A DNA stretch of 64,000 bases from Eutreptiella sp. 'Long Island Sound 2002'. Taxonomy: Eukaryota; Euglenozoa; Euglenophyceae; Eutreptiales; Eutreptiaceae. Below the pieces are notes generated by a model that searched no databases, had not been told where the DNA came from, and saw only the letters and a list, made by a program, of their open reading frames with translations. The position numbers and the translations under genes were made by a program. The DNA is taken from the NCBI GenBank assembly GCA_964036045.1, contig OZ038378.1, forward strand, positions 38,193,228 through 38,257,227, in the 5' to 3' direction. Every line of letters begins with the position of its first letter. The stretch's first letter is position 1. Positions 54,530 to 64,000 of this stretch are shown here, in pieces.

Positions 54530-55089
54530 AAAAGCCACACTTACACATTTTCTCACGCCGACCCTCGACAGCCCTAGCGGCGCGATCAATCAGTACTACC
54601 ACACTGGCACTCACCAGTCACTTCTGCAAATGAATCCCTCCCCCAAGCCACCCCCCGTGCTCAAGCCGTCATGCTCTAACCCCCAATCCGCAACCACACC
54701 GCCTTCGGGTATCAAGCGGAGACCCCGGCCTGCGGTTGTCTATAACGGGGCTGCCAAGTCTCTTTGAGATGAAGCAGACGAGGACAGCAACGTGCAGCGG
54801 TACTCAGCCCGCGATTGAACTTGATTTTGGGCTCCCGCCCCTCCCCAAAAAAGCTTGGCGCGCAAGAGCCTTTCTCCCCGGCCTGGCCAGCCACAAAAGG
54901 CGCCGTTCAGTGCAAAAAAAAAGCCCCATGCGGCCGTTCGCCCCACGGAGGAGCCCGGGCAGTCCCCACGCCTCGAGGGTGCAAGGCGACACGCCGAAGC
55001 AGCGCCAAGAGATGAGGCACCCTGGCCGATCCCGTCGCCGCGGCCGCACGCCGCCCCCCGCAGCGTGACGAGTCGTCTTCAATGAGGAT
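54530..55089 (+). other. Inter-ORF region of the LINE
   Basis: It has no clear gene. AAGCCCCATGCGGCCGTTC at about 54922-54941 repeats CAGCCCCATGCGGCCGTTCA found at the 3' end of the first LINE frame (46449). This may be a duplicated segment boundary. Confidence 0.45.
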
Positions 55090-56773
55090 ATGGACAGGGA
55101 CCACGGGGGCCCACGCGACCCCCACGCTCGGCGAACATCATCGACCTCCGACCCCAGACGCCGGTCCAAGAGGCCCCGCACCGAGCGGACGCACATCCCC
55201 ACCATTCTCACGCCGGCCGAGCGCGAGCGGCAAGCAGCACTTCAAGCGGACCCTCGCCACACGGCGGGCGAAACGTCCAGCTCATCCGCCGCCTCCCTCC
55301 CGGGGTCAGCGGCCGATCCGCTACCGAGAGGACCACACGCCACGGACACGCGACCAAGGGAGCCCGCGCCCGACCCCAGCCCTACGCAAGGGGCGGGGGG
55401 GCAGCCCTCCCCGCAGTCCAGAAGCCGCCAGGCCACGGAGGGCACATCGCGGCAGCCGGGACACGACGCGAGCGGACCAAGGGCGGACACAGAGATGACA
55501 GGGACCTCCAGCCCCCAAGAGCCCGCTGGCCCACTGCCCACCGCCACGCCCTGCTCGATGCCCCGGCAACGGGAATTCCCCACGGAGTACGTGCCTTTGG
55601 GACACCCGGGCGCCACCTCACGGCACCCCTCCCCGGCTGATGCGGCACTGGACCAAGACCGGGTGGCCATGCCCCCCCTCGCCCCCCCGACCGCCACAGC
55701 AACGGGGCACGGATCCCTTCGACGAAGCGGAACTGAGGGCGCTCTACGACATCCACGCTTCCACGCCCTCGAGCGAGCTGGTGGCCACCCTCCGGGAACA
55801 CCTCCGTAACGTCGACCCGAACAGGCTTTTCGCCGTAGTCCCCCTGCCACATGCCCCGACAACCCAAATCTTTGTGCGACAGCTCCAGGCGCTCGTCACC
55901 TCCGGGACACAGGTCTCTGACGACCTCATTGAAGCGTGGATCTGGTGGTTCAACACCCACCAACCGGCCCAAGGGGGCGTGTGGGTCCCACACCTGGGCT
56001 AGGTACCCACGCTCATAGCGCCGCCGAAAGACCCCAGGCCCGCACCCACCACCGGAGGCCGGGAGCGGGCCACCCCACCACCGAGACCCGACAACCTCCG
56101 TATCCCACCGCACGAGGGCCTGGAGGCATGGGAAAGCGGGACCGCCTGTAGCAGGGGGCACAACCTCACGAACCTGACGGCGCACTACCCGGAGACGGCG
56201 CGCGCAGCGCCCCCGCCGCGCGAACGTGACCACGGTACCATCGAAATGATCGTGTTGGAGAATGGCCACTACTACCAGGTGCGGATCATCCCACACCCGC
56301 AGGACAACCATTGGAGCCTGGAGGCCGTCGACTCCATGCTCCGGGCGACCACGGACCTGCCGGACAACCCTACCCCCCTGCTCGCAGACCAACCCCCGGA
56401 CCCCCTGACGGCCATTGTGTCGGGGACGGCAGGCACCTGGCACCCAGGCCACGCCCTCTACTGCCTCTGGAGGTGGGCGCGGCGCCGCTGGCCGCACACC
56501 AGGGCGTGGTCAGCAGCGTGGAGATTCTACCTCGACGGCCGGCAGCAGGCGGAGGCCATCCCGGAACCGACGGCGGAAACCCCCACTGAGCCCAACCTGT
56601 GCCCCGTCTTCGCGATCCACCAGATCCGGGCACTGGCGCTGGGCGGGCAGCTGCAGCCCGCCATCCGCACTGAGACGGAGGCCCGGGCGGCGCACGCGGC
56701 CCTGGTGCAGGAAATCTTCAGTGCCCTCCGCAGCGCCCTTGTACGACGTGTGGGTAACCCCCCAGGCCCCTGA
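55090..56773 (+). pseudogene. Ulp1/C48 cysteine protease-like ORF of the LINE, two breaks
   Basis: The ATG at 55090 starts a basic, Pro-rich region with a nuclear-signal-like PRRRSKRPRTERTH. In the C run at 55673-55691 the sense moves one frame (+1). Then come DPFDEAELRALYDIHASTPS, SDDLIEAWIWWFNTHQPA and VWVPHLG, resembling the start of Ulp1 domains (W-D--I--yl). A TAG at 56000-56002 stands where TGG would fit, and the same frame continues. Then VRIIPHPQDNHWSLEAVDSM gives the candidate catalytic His (56309) and Asp, and NLCPVFAIHQIRAL gives the candidate Cys (56600) in a context like the DCG-F block of C48 peptidases. His to Cys spacing is 97 residues, longer than in yeast Ulp1. Such proteases process or deSUMOylate proteins. 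The role in a LINE is unknown. Confidence 0.55.
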
Positions 56774-58010
56774 CCCGCGGCCAACCACAGGACCTGCAGC
56801 GACAACGCACGGCCGCACGCGCACGGCACGAGTCCCACACCGGCCACGCGCAGGGAAGAGACAGCGCGGCAGACGCGGGACCGCCTCCTCCCGCCAGAGG
56901 ACCGGACGATGACCGTCACGCCAGCGGCAGCCGGGTCGGCCACGAACCACAACGACCCCGGCCGGGCAGACCTCGCCCAACAAGACCCCTCGTACAACCC
57001 AGCAACCCGCGGCCGCGCAACATGCTACGGCACCACCCGTTGACCGGACACACCAGCGGGGACGGCGTCCACCTGCCCGGCACGCACGACGGACACCCAA
57101 GGAGTGGAGGCTAGCCTTAGCAGCCCACGGTGTCGGACACAAATACGACCCCAGCGACCTCTTCCCACATCCACCGGACGGGGGCCGCACTTCCCGGACC
57201 CCAGCGACCCGCCTGCAACAAGGAAAGGGGGCAGCGCCACACCCGGGGCCGGCATCCCACCTGACCCTCCTCTCCCACGTAACGGGTCCGCGAGGGGCCG
57301 GGCAAAGGGGCCAGCCAAACACGCGGAGCTCGCGGCCGAACCGATGACCACGGGGATGTTGTCGAACAGCGCACGCCACCGGATCCGGGCGCTGGCGCTG
57401 GGCAATTCACGGCAACCCGCCGTCCGCACTGACACGGAGACCCGGGCGACACGCCCAGCCCTTGTGCACGCAAACTTCAGTAACCTCCACGGCGCCCCGG
57501 TGCGACGCATGGGACGCCCCCCCAGGACCCTGAGCCGCGCCTGGCCACAGGTCCTACCGCGACAACCCAGTGGCACACAGCCGCGCAACACACCCCAGCA
57601 ACACCTGACAGTCCGACAAACCGACGAGACGGACGTCAACCTGCCCGACACATGCAACAGATGCCCGGAGAGTGGAAGCCGGCCTTCGCAACCCGTGGTG
57701 TCAAGCACGCACGGAAACCCCACAACTTTCTCCTACAACCCCCCGGGCGAGGGCCACGCTTCTCGGACCCCACGACCCACCTGCAGCAGGGAATGGGGCG
57801 GCGCCACGCCCGGACCCGTCCTCCCGCCTCACCCTCCTCTCCCGCGAGCCGGATCCACAAGGGGCCGGGCAAAGGGCCCGGCCAGATACGCGGAACCCGC
57901 GGCCGGGCCGATAACCACAAGAATGGTAACGAACCACCGGCCAGAGTATTACCGTCCAGGGCGAGGATCCGGAGATAAGTGCACCGCGCGGACCAGCGCG
58001 CACCTCCTCC
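56615..58010 (+). repeat. LINE 3' tandem repeats derived from the protease-like ORF end
   Basis: A segment beginning ATCCGGGCACTGGCGCTGGG at about 56625 recurs at 57380 (ATCCGGGCGCTGGCGCTGGG), an offset of about 756 bp, including the text encoding RTETEARA / RTDTETRA and the CGACG-TGGG end. The block between (57110-57370, with GGGGCCGGGCAAAGGG) recurs at 57672-57935. The region is therefore roughly (A-B)(A'-B'), followed by unique sequence. Open frames here are by-products. Confidence 0.7.
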
Positions 58011-58685
58011 GGGGAGTTGAGCGCCTGGGACGCGCAAGGTTACGACACGTATAACCTATGCGAATGGTACAGGGGACACACTCCCTGCAGACAGTTAACA
58101 GCGTCCATGAGAGGGAGAACCCTACGTGCTCATTTGGATCAGGTACCCTTGAATTACCAAAGTGAAACCGTGGTTCAACCGAGTTCAACCGCGCACTTTC
58201 ATTACGGCTTCCCCACGGTTGAACCCCTATCGAGGTACAGCAACAAATTGCTAAGTAGCAACCTGAAAACCGCTATTTTTCAGCCCTGCAAGAGATGCCA
58301 CACCCCCTAAAAAGAGTGCTTTTGAAAACCTTCTTACCTCATTGGTGCAAAACACTGGAGACATATTTCTCTTGGATCATATTTCACGGCGGTGGTGGTG
58401 TAGGTGCCAGTGGCGGCAGCTGTATTGGTGAAACCGCACAGCTTCACCATCAACCTTTCGTTAGGCGTGCTGACATACACCCCTGCGCCTTGTTTGGATT
58501 CCCCTTAGGACTTTGGACCCTTTTTAGTGAACAACAATTACATGCAAGCCTACACTTGATTGTCAGAAGCTTGCTTCCTCATGGATTGCACTAAAATGTA
58601 ACCGGCTTTCGAGGTGGTTCAACCGCTGGACAGGCGCGCGGTTGCACCGGCTTCACCGGTTCAACCGCTGTTGCACGAAGCGCTA

Positions 58686-58975
58686 CACAAAAAACACATC
58701 TTCACCTTGGGAAGCCAAACGTGACCAGTTCGTTCTGCATCGCCACAGGCAGTCGTCCCCATGCAATGCCTGTGTACGGTACGAGCACAATGCGCTGTCC
58801 AGACCACGCCAGAGGCATGTGGGGCCTAAGAGCGTTAAACATGACCCCATATCGAGGATCCACAATGTGTCCCAATAAGAAATCACGCCCCCAACGTATC
58901 CATGCAGGACGAGAAGGCCCATTTGCACAAAGTAGGGCACTGGTAAACAGTTCCCCCCCCACGAAATAAGCTTCT
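58686..58975 (-). pseudogene. Captured-looking coding fragment inside the TIR element
   Basis: On the minus strand, WGGELFTSALLCANGPSRPA, then WIRWGRDFLLGHIVDPRYGV, LRPHMPLAWSGQRIVLVPYT and GRLPVAMQNELVTFGFPR read as a continuous globular protein piece, but without start, stop context or known family. It is flanked by GGTTCAACCG motifs. It could be part of a transposase or a captured host exon. Confidence 0.4.
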
Positions 58976-59265
58976 TGTACCTAGGGACGGTTGAACCCAG
59001 AAATTGGGATAAAGTGCGCGGTTGACCTGCGGTTGAATGGGTTGCCGTCATGGCACCAAAAAGCGTCCAATGGTACAGACCACAAAGTATTCACATTTGT
59101 GACGCGGGCAACACGTTGCAACTCATATGTTCATGCTTTGGGCAACATTAAGCGATTGTTTTGCCGTGCAAACGTTGTCATGAAGCACAATCATAATTGT
59201 TCATTTGTGATAAGGGTTCAACCACACCGTTGAACCCCGTTGAACCACTTGTAGGCATGTGTGCA

Positions 59266-59525
59266 TTATGCCACATACCTTCGCTTCGGCATCCCAATAT
59301 CCAAAATGAGGCGCACAGCGTCGGATCCTGTGAATGCTTTTTTTGTAGGCCTTTTTGTCTGTTTGGAAGCCCTCTCTGTGTTACCAATTCGGTCAGCAAG
59401 TTGTTTCCATAGGCGTTTTGTCGTGCCGTTTGTGCAAAAGAAGGTGAACAAGTCGTCCACCAGCTGTTGGTCCCCCGACCCGCTGTCGTGGTCGTTCACC
59501 ACTTGCAGCCAGTGGTGGGACATTT
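59266..59525 (-). pseudogene. Second coding-like fragment inside the TIR element
   Basis: The minus-strand frame has LVDDLFTFFCTNGTTKRLWK and GSDAVRLILDIGMPKRRYVA, plausible protein text of about 85 codons. The strand matches the fragment at 58686-58975, which would lie downstream of it. No family is recognised. Confidence 0.35.
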
Positions 59526-59745
59526 TTCAAAAAAGGTTTGTCACGTGTCAGTTTCAGGCGGTTATGCAAATATTTTGTTCAGAAACGCGCGCGCCGCTGG
59601 CACAGCCGCCGCCGCCAGCGCTGGCGGTGGTTCAACCGCGGTTCAACAGCGGTTCAGCGGTTCAACCGCGCCCCTTCCGAGTTCAACCGGGTTAAACCGG
59701 GTAAAACCACTGTGTGAAGTACCTGATCCAAATGAGCACGTAGGG

Positions 59746-60099
59746 AAGGGCTGCAACACTGCCCGGTACTCCTGTCCTCCACAACCCTACCCGGGGCATG
59801 CGGGGGGCCACAAGCTCACCACACGGGGCCGCGCCGGCCCCCCTGCCAACAGGCACGGGTGTGTTACGCCGAGCCCAACCCGCCACGTCGGACGGAGCGT
59901 CCAGACACCACAGCACAAGCCGAACCACGCTAACCATCCTAGCCACCACACCCAGCACCGTGACGCAGACACGCCACCCGAATGACCCGCAACCCACGAC
60001 ACGAGAAGGCGCACGGCAGACAGACAGGGCCAAGCACGAGCACAGCACCACCGAGCTGGAACAACACCCTGGGGCTCCCATGGAGAGCACAAGGAAACA
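59746..60099. other. GC-rich flank, no gene
   Basis: Composition matches the LINE 3' region on the other side of the TIR element (57.9-58.1 kb), so the TIR element probably inserted into LINE-related or satellite-flanking DNA. Both-strand open frames reflect the high GC content. Confidence 0.4.
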
Positions 60100-60840
60100 C
60101 CGAGGTGCAAGCGGAGCACACACACAGCCCAACACCCCAGCCAGGAGTGGCGGGGCGCAGCCAAAACCCAAGCCCAAAGACACACACCCACACCGCGCAC
60201 CCGTGGCCAGGAGTGGCTGGGTGCAAGCGGAGCACGCACACAGCCCAACACCCCAGCCAGGAGTGGCGGGGCGCAGCCGAAACCCGAGCCTAAACACACA
60301 AACCCACACCGCGCACCCGTGGCCAGGAGTGGCTGGGTGCAAGCGGAGCACGCACACATCCCAACACCCCAGCCAGGAGTGGCGGGGCGCAGCCGAATCC
60401 CGAGCCCAAACACACACACCCACACCGCGCACCCGTGGCCAGGAGTGGCTGGGTGCAAGCGGAGCACACACACAGCCCAACACCCCAGCCAGGAGTGGCG
60501 GGGCGCAGCCGAAAATCGAGCCCAAAACACACACACCCACACCGAGCACCCGTGCCAGGAGTGGCTGGGTGCAAGCGGAGCACACACACAGCCCAACAGC
60601 CCAGCCAGGAGTGGCGGGGCGCAGCCAAAACCCGAGCCCAAACATACACACCCACACCGCGCACCCGAGGCGAGGAGTGGCTGGGTGCAAGCGGAGCACA
60701 CACACAGCCCAACACCCCAGCCAGGAGTGGCGGGGCGCAGCCGAAACCCGAGCCCAAACACACACACCCACACCGCGCACCCGTGGCCAGGAGTGGCTGG
60801 GTGCAAGCGGACCACGCACACAGCCCAACACCCCAGCCAG
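60100..60840 (+). repeat. 116-bp satellite array, about 6.3 units
   Basis: CCAGGAGTGGCGGGGCGCAG recurs at 60141, 60257, 60373, 60489, 60605 and 60721, exactly 116 bp apart, and a truncated start is at 60837. Each unit has a second related box, GGCCAGGAGTGGCTGGGTGC, and CACACCCACACCGCGCACCC. The array breaks off in the middle of the box into a GTAG run. The period is not a multiple of three, so the long frames through it are not genes. Confidence 0.9.
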
Positions 60841-60858
60841 GTAGGTAGGTAGGTAGGT
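60838..60858. repeat. (GTAG)n run at the array edge
   Basis: Four to five tandem AGGT/GTAG tetramers lie directly after the last truncated 116-bp unit. This could be a LINE-type 3' tail or simple slippage. Confidence 0.75.
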
Positions 60859-61320
60859 GCACTCGGTCGTGGAGAGGCGCCCCATGGTTCCCCCTGGCGT
60901 CGCCCCTGTGACGAACAGGAAGAGGCTCCGCGCGTGAAGAGGGGAGGCGGCTTACATCCCGCTAGACCTGACTTTTGGCCCCCAACAAAGCGGCCCCGGG
61001 CTACACCGGGAGGGCTGTTCGCCGCCAGCGTGACGTGCTTGTCTCGCCGGGAGGCTGGGCCCCCGTGCTTGCGCACGTCCCCTCCTTTGGGCGGAACCCT
61101 AGGGGTTCACCGGACTTCCTGGCGTATCCCGTTCCCAAGGCATGCATGCATGTTCTTGGTACTAGGGTTCCGAGGCGCTTGGGTGTCGCACGCTCCGCCT
61201 CGAGTCCCAAAGCAGCGCTGGCCTTAGGATGCAGCCTTACCCCCGGGCTCCGGATCTCGTTTGGCCGGGTCACCTGCATGGCGCGGGCTGCCTCAGTGCC
61301 TTGGCTGTGGGCACTGGGTT
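60859..61320. other. Unique GC-rich spacer between the two satellite arrays
   Basis: No gene. It contains a CATGCATGCATG short repeat at 61141-61152 and several GGGAGGCTGG / CCGGGCTACACCGGG hairpins. Its position between inverted satellite families makes it the likely pivot of the arrangement. Confidence 0.4.
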
Positions 61321-62040
61321 TCCTACTGCTGGCTTGCGTTGGTGGTTGGGTCCGGGTTGCGGTTGGTCGTGGGTTTTGTTTTCACCTGCCCGTCGTGGCT
61401 GGGGTCTTGGGTGGGTGTGTTTGGGCTCGGTTTGTGGTGTTGTCCCTCTTTTGCCGGCTGTTTGTGGTGTTCGTGGTTGGGCTTTGGTGTCGGCCCGCTT
61501 TCGGGATGTGTGTGGTTTCGTGCGCGTTTCCCTTGGCCCCTGCCGCGGTGTGGGCGTGCGTGCTGGGCCCGGGTCTCGGCTGTGCCCCGCCCTTCTTGGC
61601 TGGGTTGTCGGGGTGTGTGTTTTTTTTTTTTTCTTTTGTTTTTTTTTTGTTTTTCCGGTTGCTTGGTGTCCCCGTCCCGGGCCTTCTGGTCTCTCCCCCC
61701 GTCTCCTTTCTTTTTGGCTGGGCTGCTGGCTTTTTTTTTTTTTTTGTCTGCTTGTTTCGGTGCCCCTTTTCCCGCTGGGCCGCTGTTCCTGGCTTGGTGT
61801 TGCCGGTTTTTGCTGGGTGGTCCCCCTGTGCCTGTTTGGGGGTCCTGTCTTCGGTGCCTTCTGGGGGGGGGGTTTGGCCTCCTTTTCTGTTTTTGGCGGG
61901 CGGTTTGGTGGCTGTGGGCTCTTTTCGCGCGGCCCCCCTTTCCCCGCCCCCCCTTTTTTTTTTTTTTTTGGGGGGGGGGGGGGGGGGCGGGGGGGGGGTC
62001 GGCCTCGCTGTTTCTCCCTTTGCCTTCCCTCGGCTGGCGC
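61321..62040 (-). repeat. Degenerate inverted copies of the 116-bp unit with homopolymer blocks
   Basis: The reverse complement of 61527-61620 reads ACACCCCGACAACCCAGCCA, then AGAAGGGCGGGGCACAGCCG, then ACACCGCGG, a diverged 116-bp unit. A second diverged copy lies at about 61370-61450. Between are T-rich blocks (61620-61665, 61728-61746) and an almost continuous G run at 61969-62000 containing one C, the longest in the window. Confidence 0.6.
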
Positions 62041-64000
62041 TTGCTCTGTGGCTGGTGTGTGGTGTGGTTGGTCCCTCGCCACTCCTGGCGGAGGTTCCTG
62101 TGTGCTACTCCCCGCCACTCCTGGCTGGGTTTCGCTGCCGCTGGTGGTGGGCGGTCCCCGCCACTCCTGGCTGGGGTCCGTTGGCGGCGCTGGTGTGTGG
62201 TGTGTGGTGTGTGGCGGTGGTTTGCTGGTGGGGTTGTGGCTGGTGTGTGGTGTGGTTGGTCCCTCGCCACTCCTGGCGGAGGTTCCTGTGTGCTACTCCC
62301 CGCCACTCCTGGCTGGGTTTCGCTGGCGGCGGTGGTGTGTGGTGTGTGGTGTGTGGTGTGTGGCGGTGGTGTGTCGTTGGGGTTGTGGTTGGTGTGTGCT
62401 GTGGTTGGTCCCTCGCCACTCCTGGCGGAGGTCCCTGTGTGCTACTCCCCGCCACTCCTGGCTGGGTTTCGCTGGCGGCGGTGGTGTGTGGTGTGTGGTG
62501 TGTGGTGTGTCGCGGTGGTGTGTTGTTGGGGTTGTGGTTGGTTTGTGGTGTGGTTGGTCCCTCGCCACTCCTGGCGGAGGTCCCTGTGTGCTACTCCCCG
62601 CCACTCCTGGCTGGGTTTCGCTGCCGGTGGCGGTGGGCGTTCCCCGCCACTCCTGGCTGGGGTCCGCTGGCGGCGGTGGTGTGTGGTGTGTGGTGTGTGG
62701 TGTGTGGCGGTGGTGTGTTGTTGGGGTTGTGGTTGGTGTGTGGTGTGGTTGGTCCCTCGCCACTCCTGGCGGAGGTCCCTGTGTGCTACTCCCCGCCACT
62801 CCTGGCTGGGTTTCGCTGCCGCTGGTGGTGGGCGGTCCCCGCCACTCCTGGCTGGGGTCCGTTGGCGGCGGTGGTGTGTGGTGTGTGGTGTGTGGCGGTG
62901 GTTTGTTGGTGGGGTTGTGGCTGGTGTGTGGTGTGGTTGGTCCCTCGCCACTCCTGGCGGAGGTTCCTGTGTGCTACTCCCCGCCACTCCTGGCTGGGTT
63001 TCGCTGGCGGCGGTGGTGTGTGGTGTGTGGTGTGTGGTGTGTGGCGGTGGTGTGTCGTTGGGGTTGTGGTTGGTGTGTGGTGTGGTTGGTCCCTCGCCAC
63101 TCCTGGCGGAGGTCCCTGTGTGCTACTCCCCGCCACTCCTGGCTGGGTTTCGCTGGCGGCGGTGGTGTGTGGTGTGTGGTGTGTGGTGTGTGGCGGTGGT
63201 GTGTTGTTGGGGTTGTGGTTGGTTTGTGGTGTGGTTGGTCCCTCGCCACTCCTGGCGGAGGTCCCTGTGTGCTACTCCCCGCCACTCCTGGCTGGGTTTC
63301 GCTGCCGGTGGCGGTGGGCGTTCCCCGCCACTCCTGGCTGGGGTCCGCTGGCGGCGGTGGTGTGTGGTGTGTGGTGTGTGGTGTGTGGCGGTGGTGTGTT
63401 GTTGGGGTTGTGGTTGGTGTGTGGTGTGGTTGGTCCCTCGCCACTCCTGGCGGAGGTCCCTGTGTGCTACTCCCCGCCACTCCTGGCTGGGTTTCGCTGC
63501 CGCTGGTGGTGGGCGGTCCCCGCCACTCCTGGCTGGGGTCCGTTGGCGGCGGTGGTGTGTGGTGTGTGGTGTGTGGTGTGTGGTGGTGGTGTGTTGTTGG
63601 GCTTGTTGTTGGTGTGTGGCGGTGGTGTGTTGTTGGGGTTGTGGTTGGTGTGTGGTGTGGTTGGTCCCTCGCCACTCCTGGCGGAGGTCCCTGTGTGCTA
63701 CTCCCCGCCACTCCTGGCTGGGTTTCGCTGCCGCTGGTGGTGGGCGGTCCCCGCCACTCCTGGCTGGGGTCCGTTGGCGGCGGTGGTGTGTGGTGTGTGG
63801 TGTGTGGTGTGTGGTGGTGGTGTGTTGTTGGGCTTGTGGTTGGTGTGTGGCGGTGGTGTGTTGTTGGGGTTGTGGTTGGTGTGTGGTGTGGTTGGTCCCT
63901 CGCCACTCCTGGCGGAGGTCCCTGTGTGCTACTCCCCGCCACTCCTGGCTGGGTTTCGCTGCCGCTGGTGGTGGGCGGTCCCCGCCACTCCTGGCTGGGG
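62041..64000 (-). repeat. Higher-order satellite array running off the window
   Basis: CCCTCGCCACTCCTGGCGGA anchors lie at 62073, 62261, 62410, 62559, 62753, 62942, 63091, 63240, 63434, 63666 and 63898. Spacings are 188, 149, 149, 194, then 189, 149, 149, 194, then 232, 232. The first eight form two 680-681-bp higher-order units. Long units contain an extra GGTGGGCGGTCCCCGCCACT block, and short ones lack it. The reverse complement carries CCCAGCCAGGAGTGGCGGGG, shared with the 116-bp array. TGTGTGG runs separate the blocks. Confidence 0.85.

Larger units (their letters stand above)
44100..58119 (+). mobile_element. Large GC-rich LINE with AlkB and protease-like ORFs
   Basis: From about 44.1 kb the composition becomes extremely GC-rich and four large plus-strand frames follow: a Pro/Ala-rich frame (44348-46474), an AlkB-containing ORF (46687-49398), the APE-RT-RNase H ORF (49482-54529) and a broken C48-like ORF (55090-56773). 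Tandem 3' repeats extend to about 58.0 kb. The order EN, RT, RNH, CCHC-like is that of I-group or similar LINEs. It interrupts the plus-strand gypsy element after its protease. The 3' end is masked by the TIR element at 58120. A GTAG tetramer run at 60838-60858 could be the true tail if the satellite at 60.1 kb belongs to the LINE. Confidence 0.6.
58120..59745. mobile_element. 1.63-kb TIR element with 27-bp perfect inverted repeats
   Basis: The left end, CCCTACGTGCTCATTTGGAT then CAGGTAC (58120-58146), is repeated inverted at 59719-59745. Inside each end, GGTTCAACCG and CGGTTGAACC motifs are dense (58172-58235, 58615-58670, 59628-59700), like subterminal transposase sites. Flanks share only AA on both sides (58118-58119 and 59746-59747), so the target duplication is at most 2 bp or lost. 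No full transposase is present. Two decayed coding fragments lie inside. The element looks non-autonomous and may carry captured gene pieces. Confidence 0.8.

Noticed and set aside
54555-55211. Short frames on both strands between LINE ORF2 and the protease-like ORF
   Set aside because: They overlap each other on opposite strands in GC-rich DNA and have no motif.
57104-58054. 316-codon plus-strand frame after the protease-like ORF
   Set aside because: It is composed of duplicated 3' repeat units and has no independent start or domain.
59692-61076. Open frames of 397 and 429 codons on the minus strand and 348 on the plus strand
   Set aside because: They run through the 116-bp satellite on both strands and in several frames. 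The period is not a multiple of three and there is no non-repeat domain.
61270-63942. Long Pro/His/Arg-rich minus-strand frames
   Set aside because: They are by-products of the TGTGTGG and GCCACTCCTGGC satellite. The same peptide text repeats with the array.

Overview
The window is a gene-poor, repeat-dense piece of a eukaryotic nuclear genome. The evidence is Helitron, non-LTR (LINE), Ty3/gypsy and TIR transposon remains, GT-AG introns that join open frames, tRNA-like pol III boxes, microsatellites and large tandem arrays. The mix (an APE-RT-RNase H LINE with very GC-rich accessory frames, a chromodomain gypsy element, Helitron relics) would suit a large green-lineage (algal or plant) or protist genome, but no host housekeeping gene is present and I cannot name the organism.

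Layout. 1-4.0 kb: diverged non-coding DNA with hairpin elements. 4.0-20.1 kb: the relic of a minus-strand Helitron, with Rep-side remains at 16.8-18.8 kb and a PIF1-like helicase at 8.9-9.9 kb. A 6.9-kb TIR transposon (9880-16803) is inserted into it at a TA. Removing the transposon joins the two halves of the helicase reading frame. The transposon carries an intact 587-aa transposase-like gene and a multi-exon gene with double-stranded beta-helix (2OG-Fe(II) dioxygenase-like) motifs. 20.1-36.9 kb: a patchwork of short-period tandem repeats, inverted repeat arms, an unrecognised broken gene (25.8-26.5 kb), tRNA-like sequences and a 797-bp tandem duplication.

36.9-44.1 kb: two truncated Ty3/gypsy elements placed head to head. 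A minus-strand RT-RNase H-integrase-chromodomain relic is cut at about 40.135 kb by the 5' end (LTR, primer-binding site, gag, protease) of a plus-strand element. That element is in turn cut near 44.1 kb by a very GC-rich LINE.

44.1-58.1 kb: the LINE. In order it has a Pro/Ala-rich frame, a 903-aa ORF ending in an AlkB-type dioxygenase domain, a 1.64-kcodon ORF with all visible APE endonuclease, RT and RNase H catalytic motifs but no AUG upstream of the endonuclease, and a broken ORF with Ulp1/C48 cysteine-protease-like motifs followed by tandem repeats. 58.12-59.75 kb: a TIR element with 27-bp perfect inverted repeats and subterminal GGTTCAACCG motifs. 60.1-64.0 kb: two related satellite arrays in opposite orientation, a regular 116-bp array and a higher-order array that runs off the window.

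The most interesting content is the pair of mobile elements that carry nucleic-acid dioxygenase-like genes: the TIR element (TET/JBP- or JmjC-like motif layout, weaker evidence) and the LINE (canonical AlkB motifs, strong evidence). The LINE also has a candidate C48 protease. Many breaks in otherwise good frames fall in G/C homopolymers, so some of the damage may be sequencing error.
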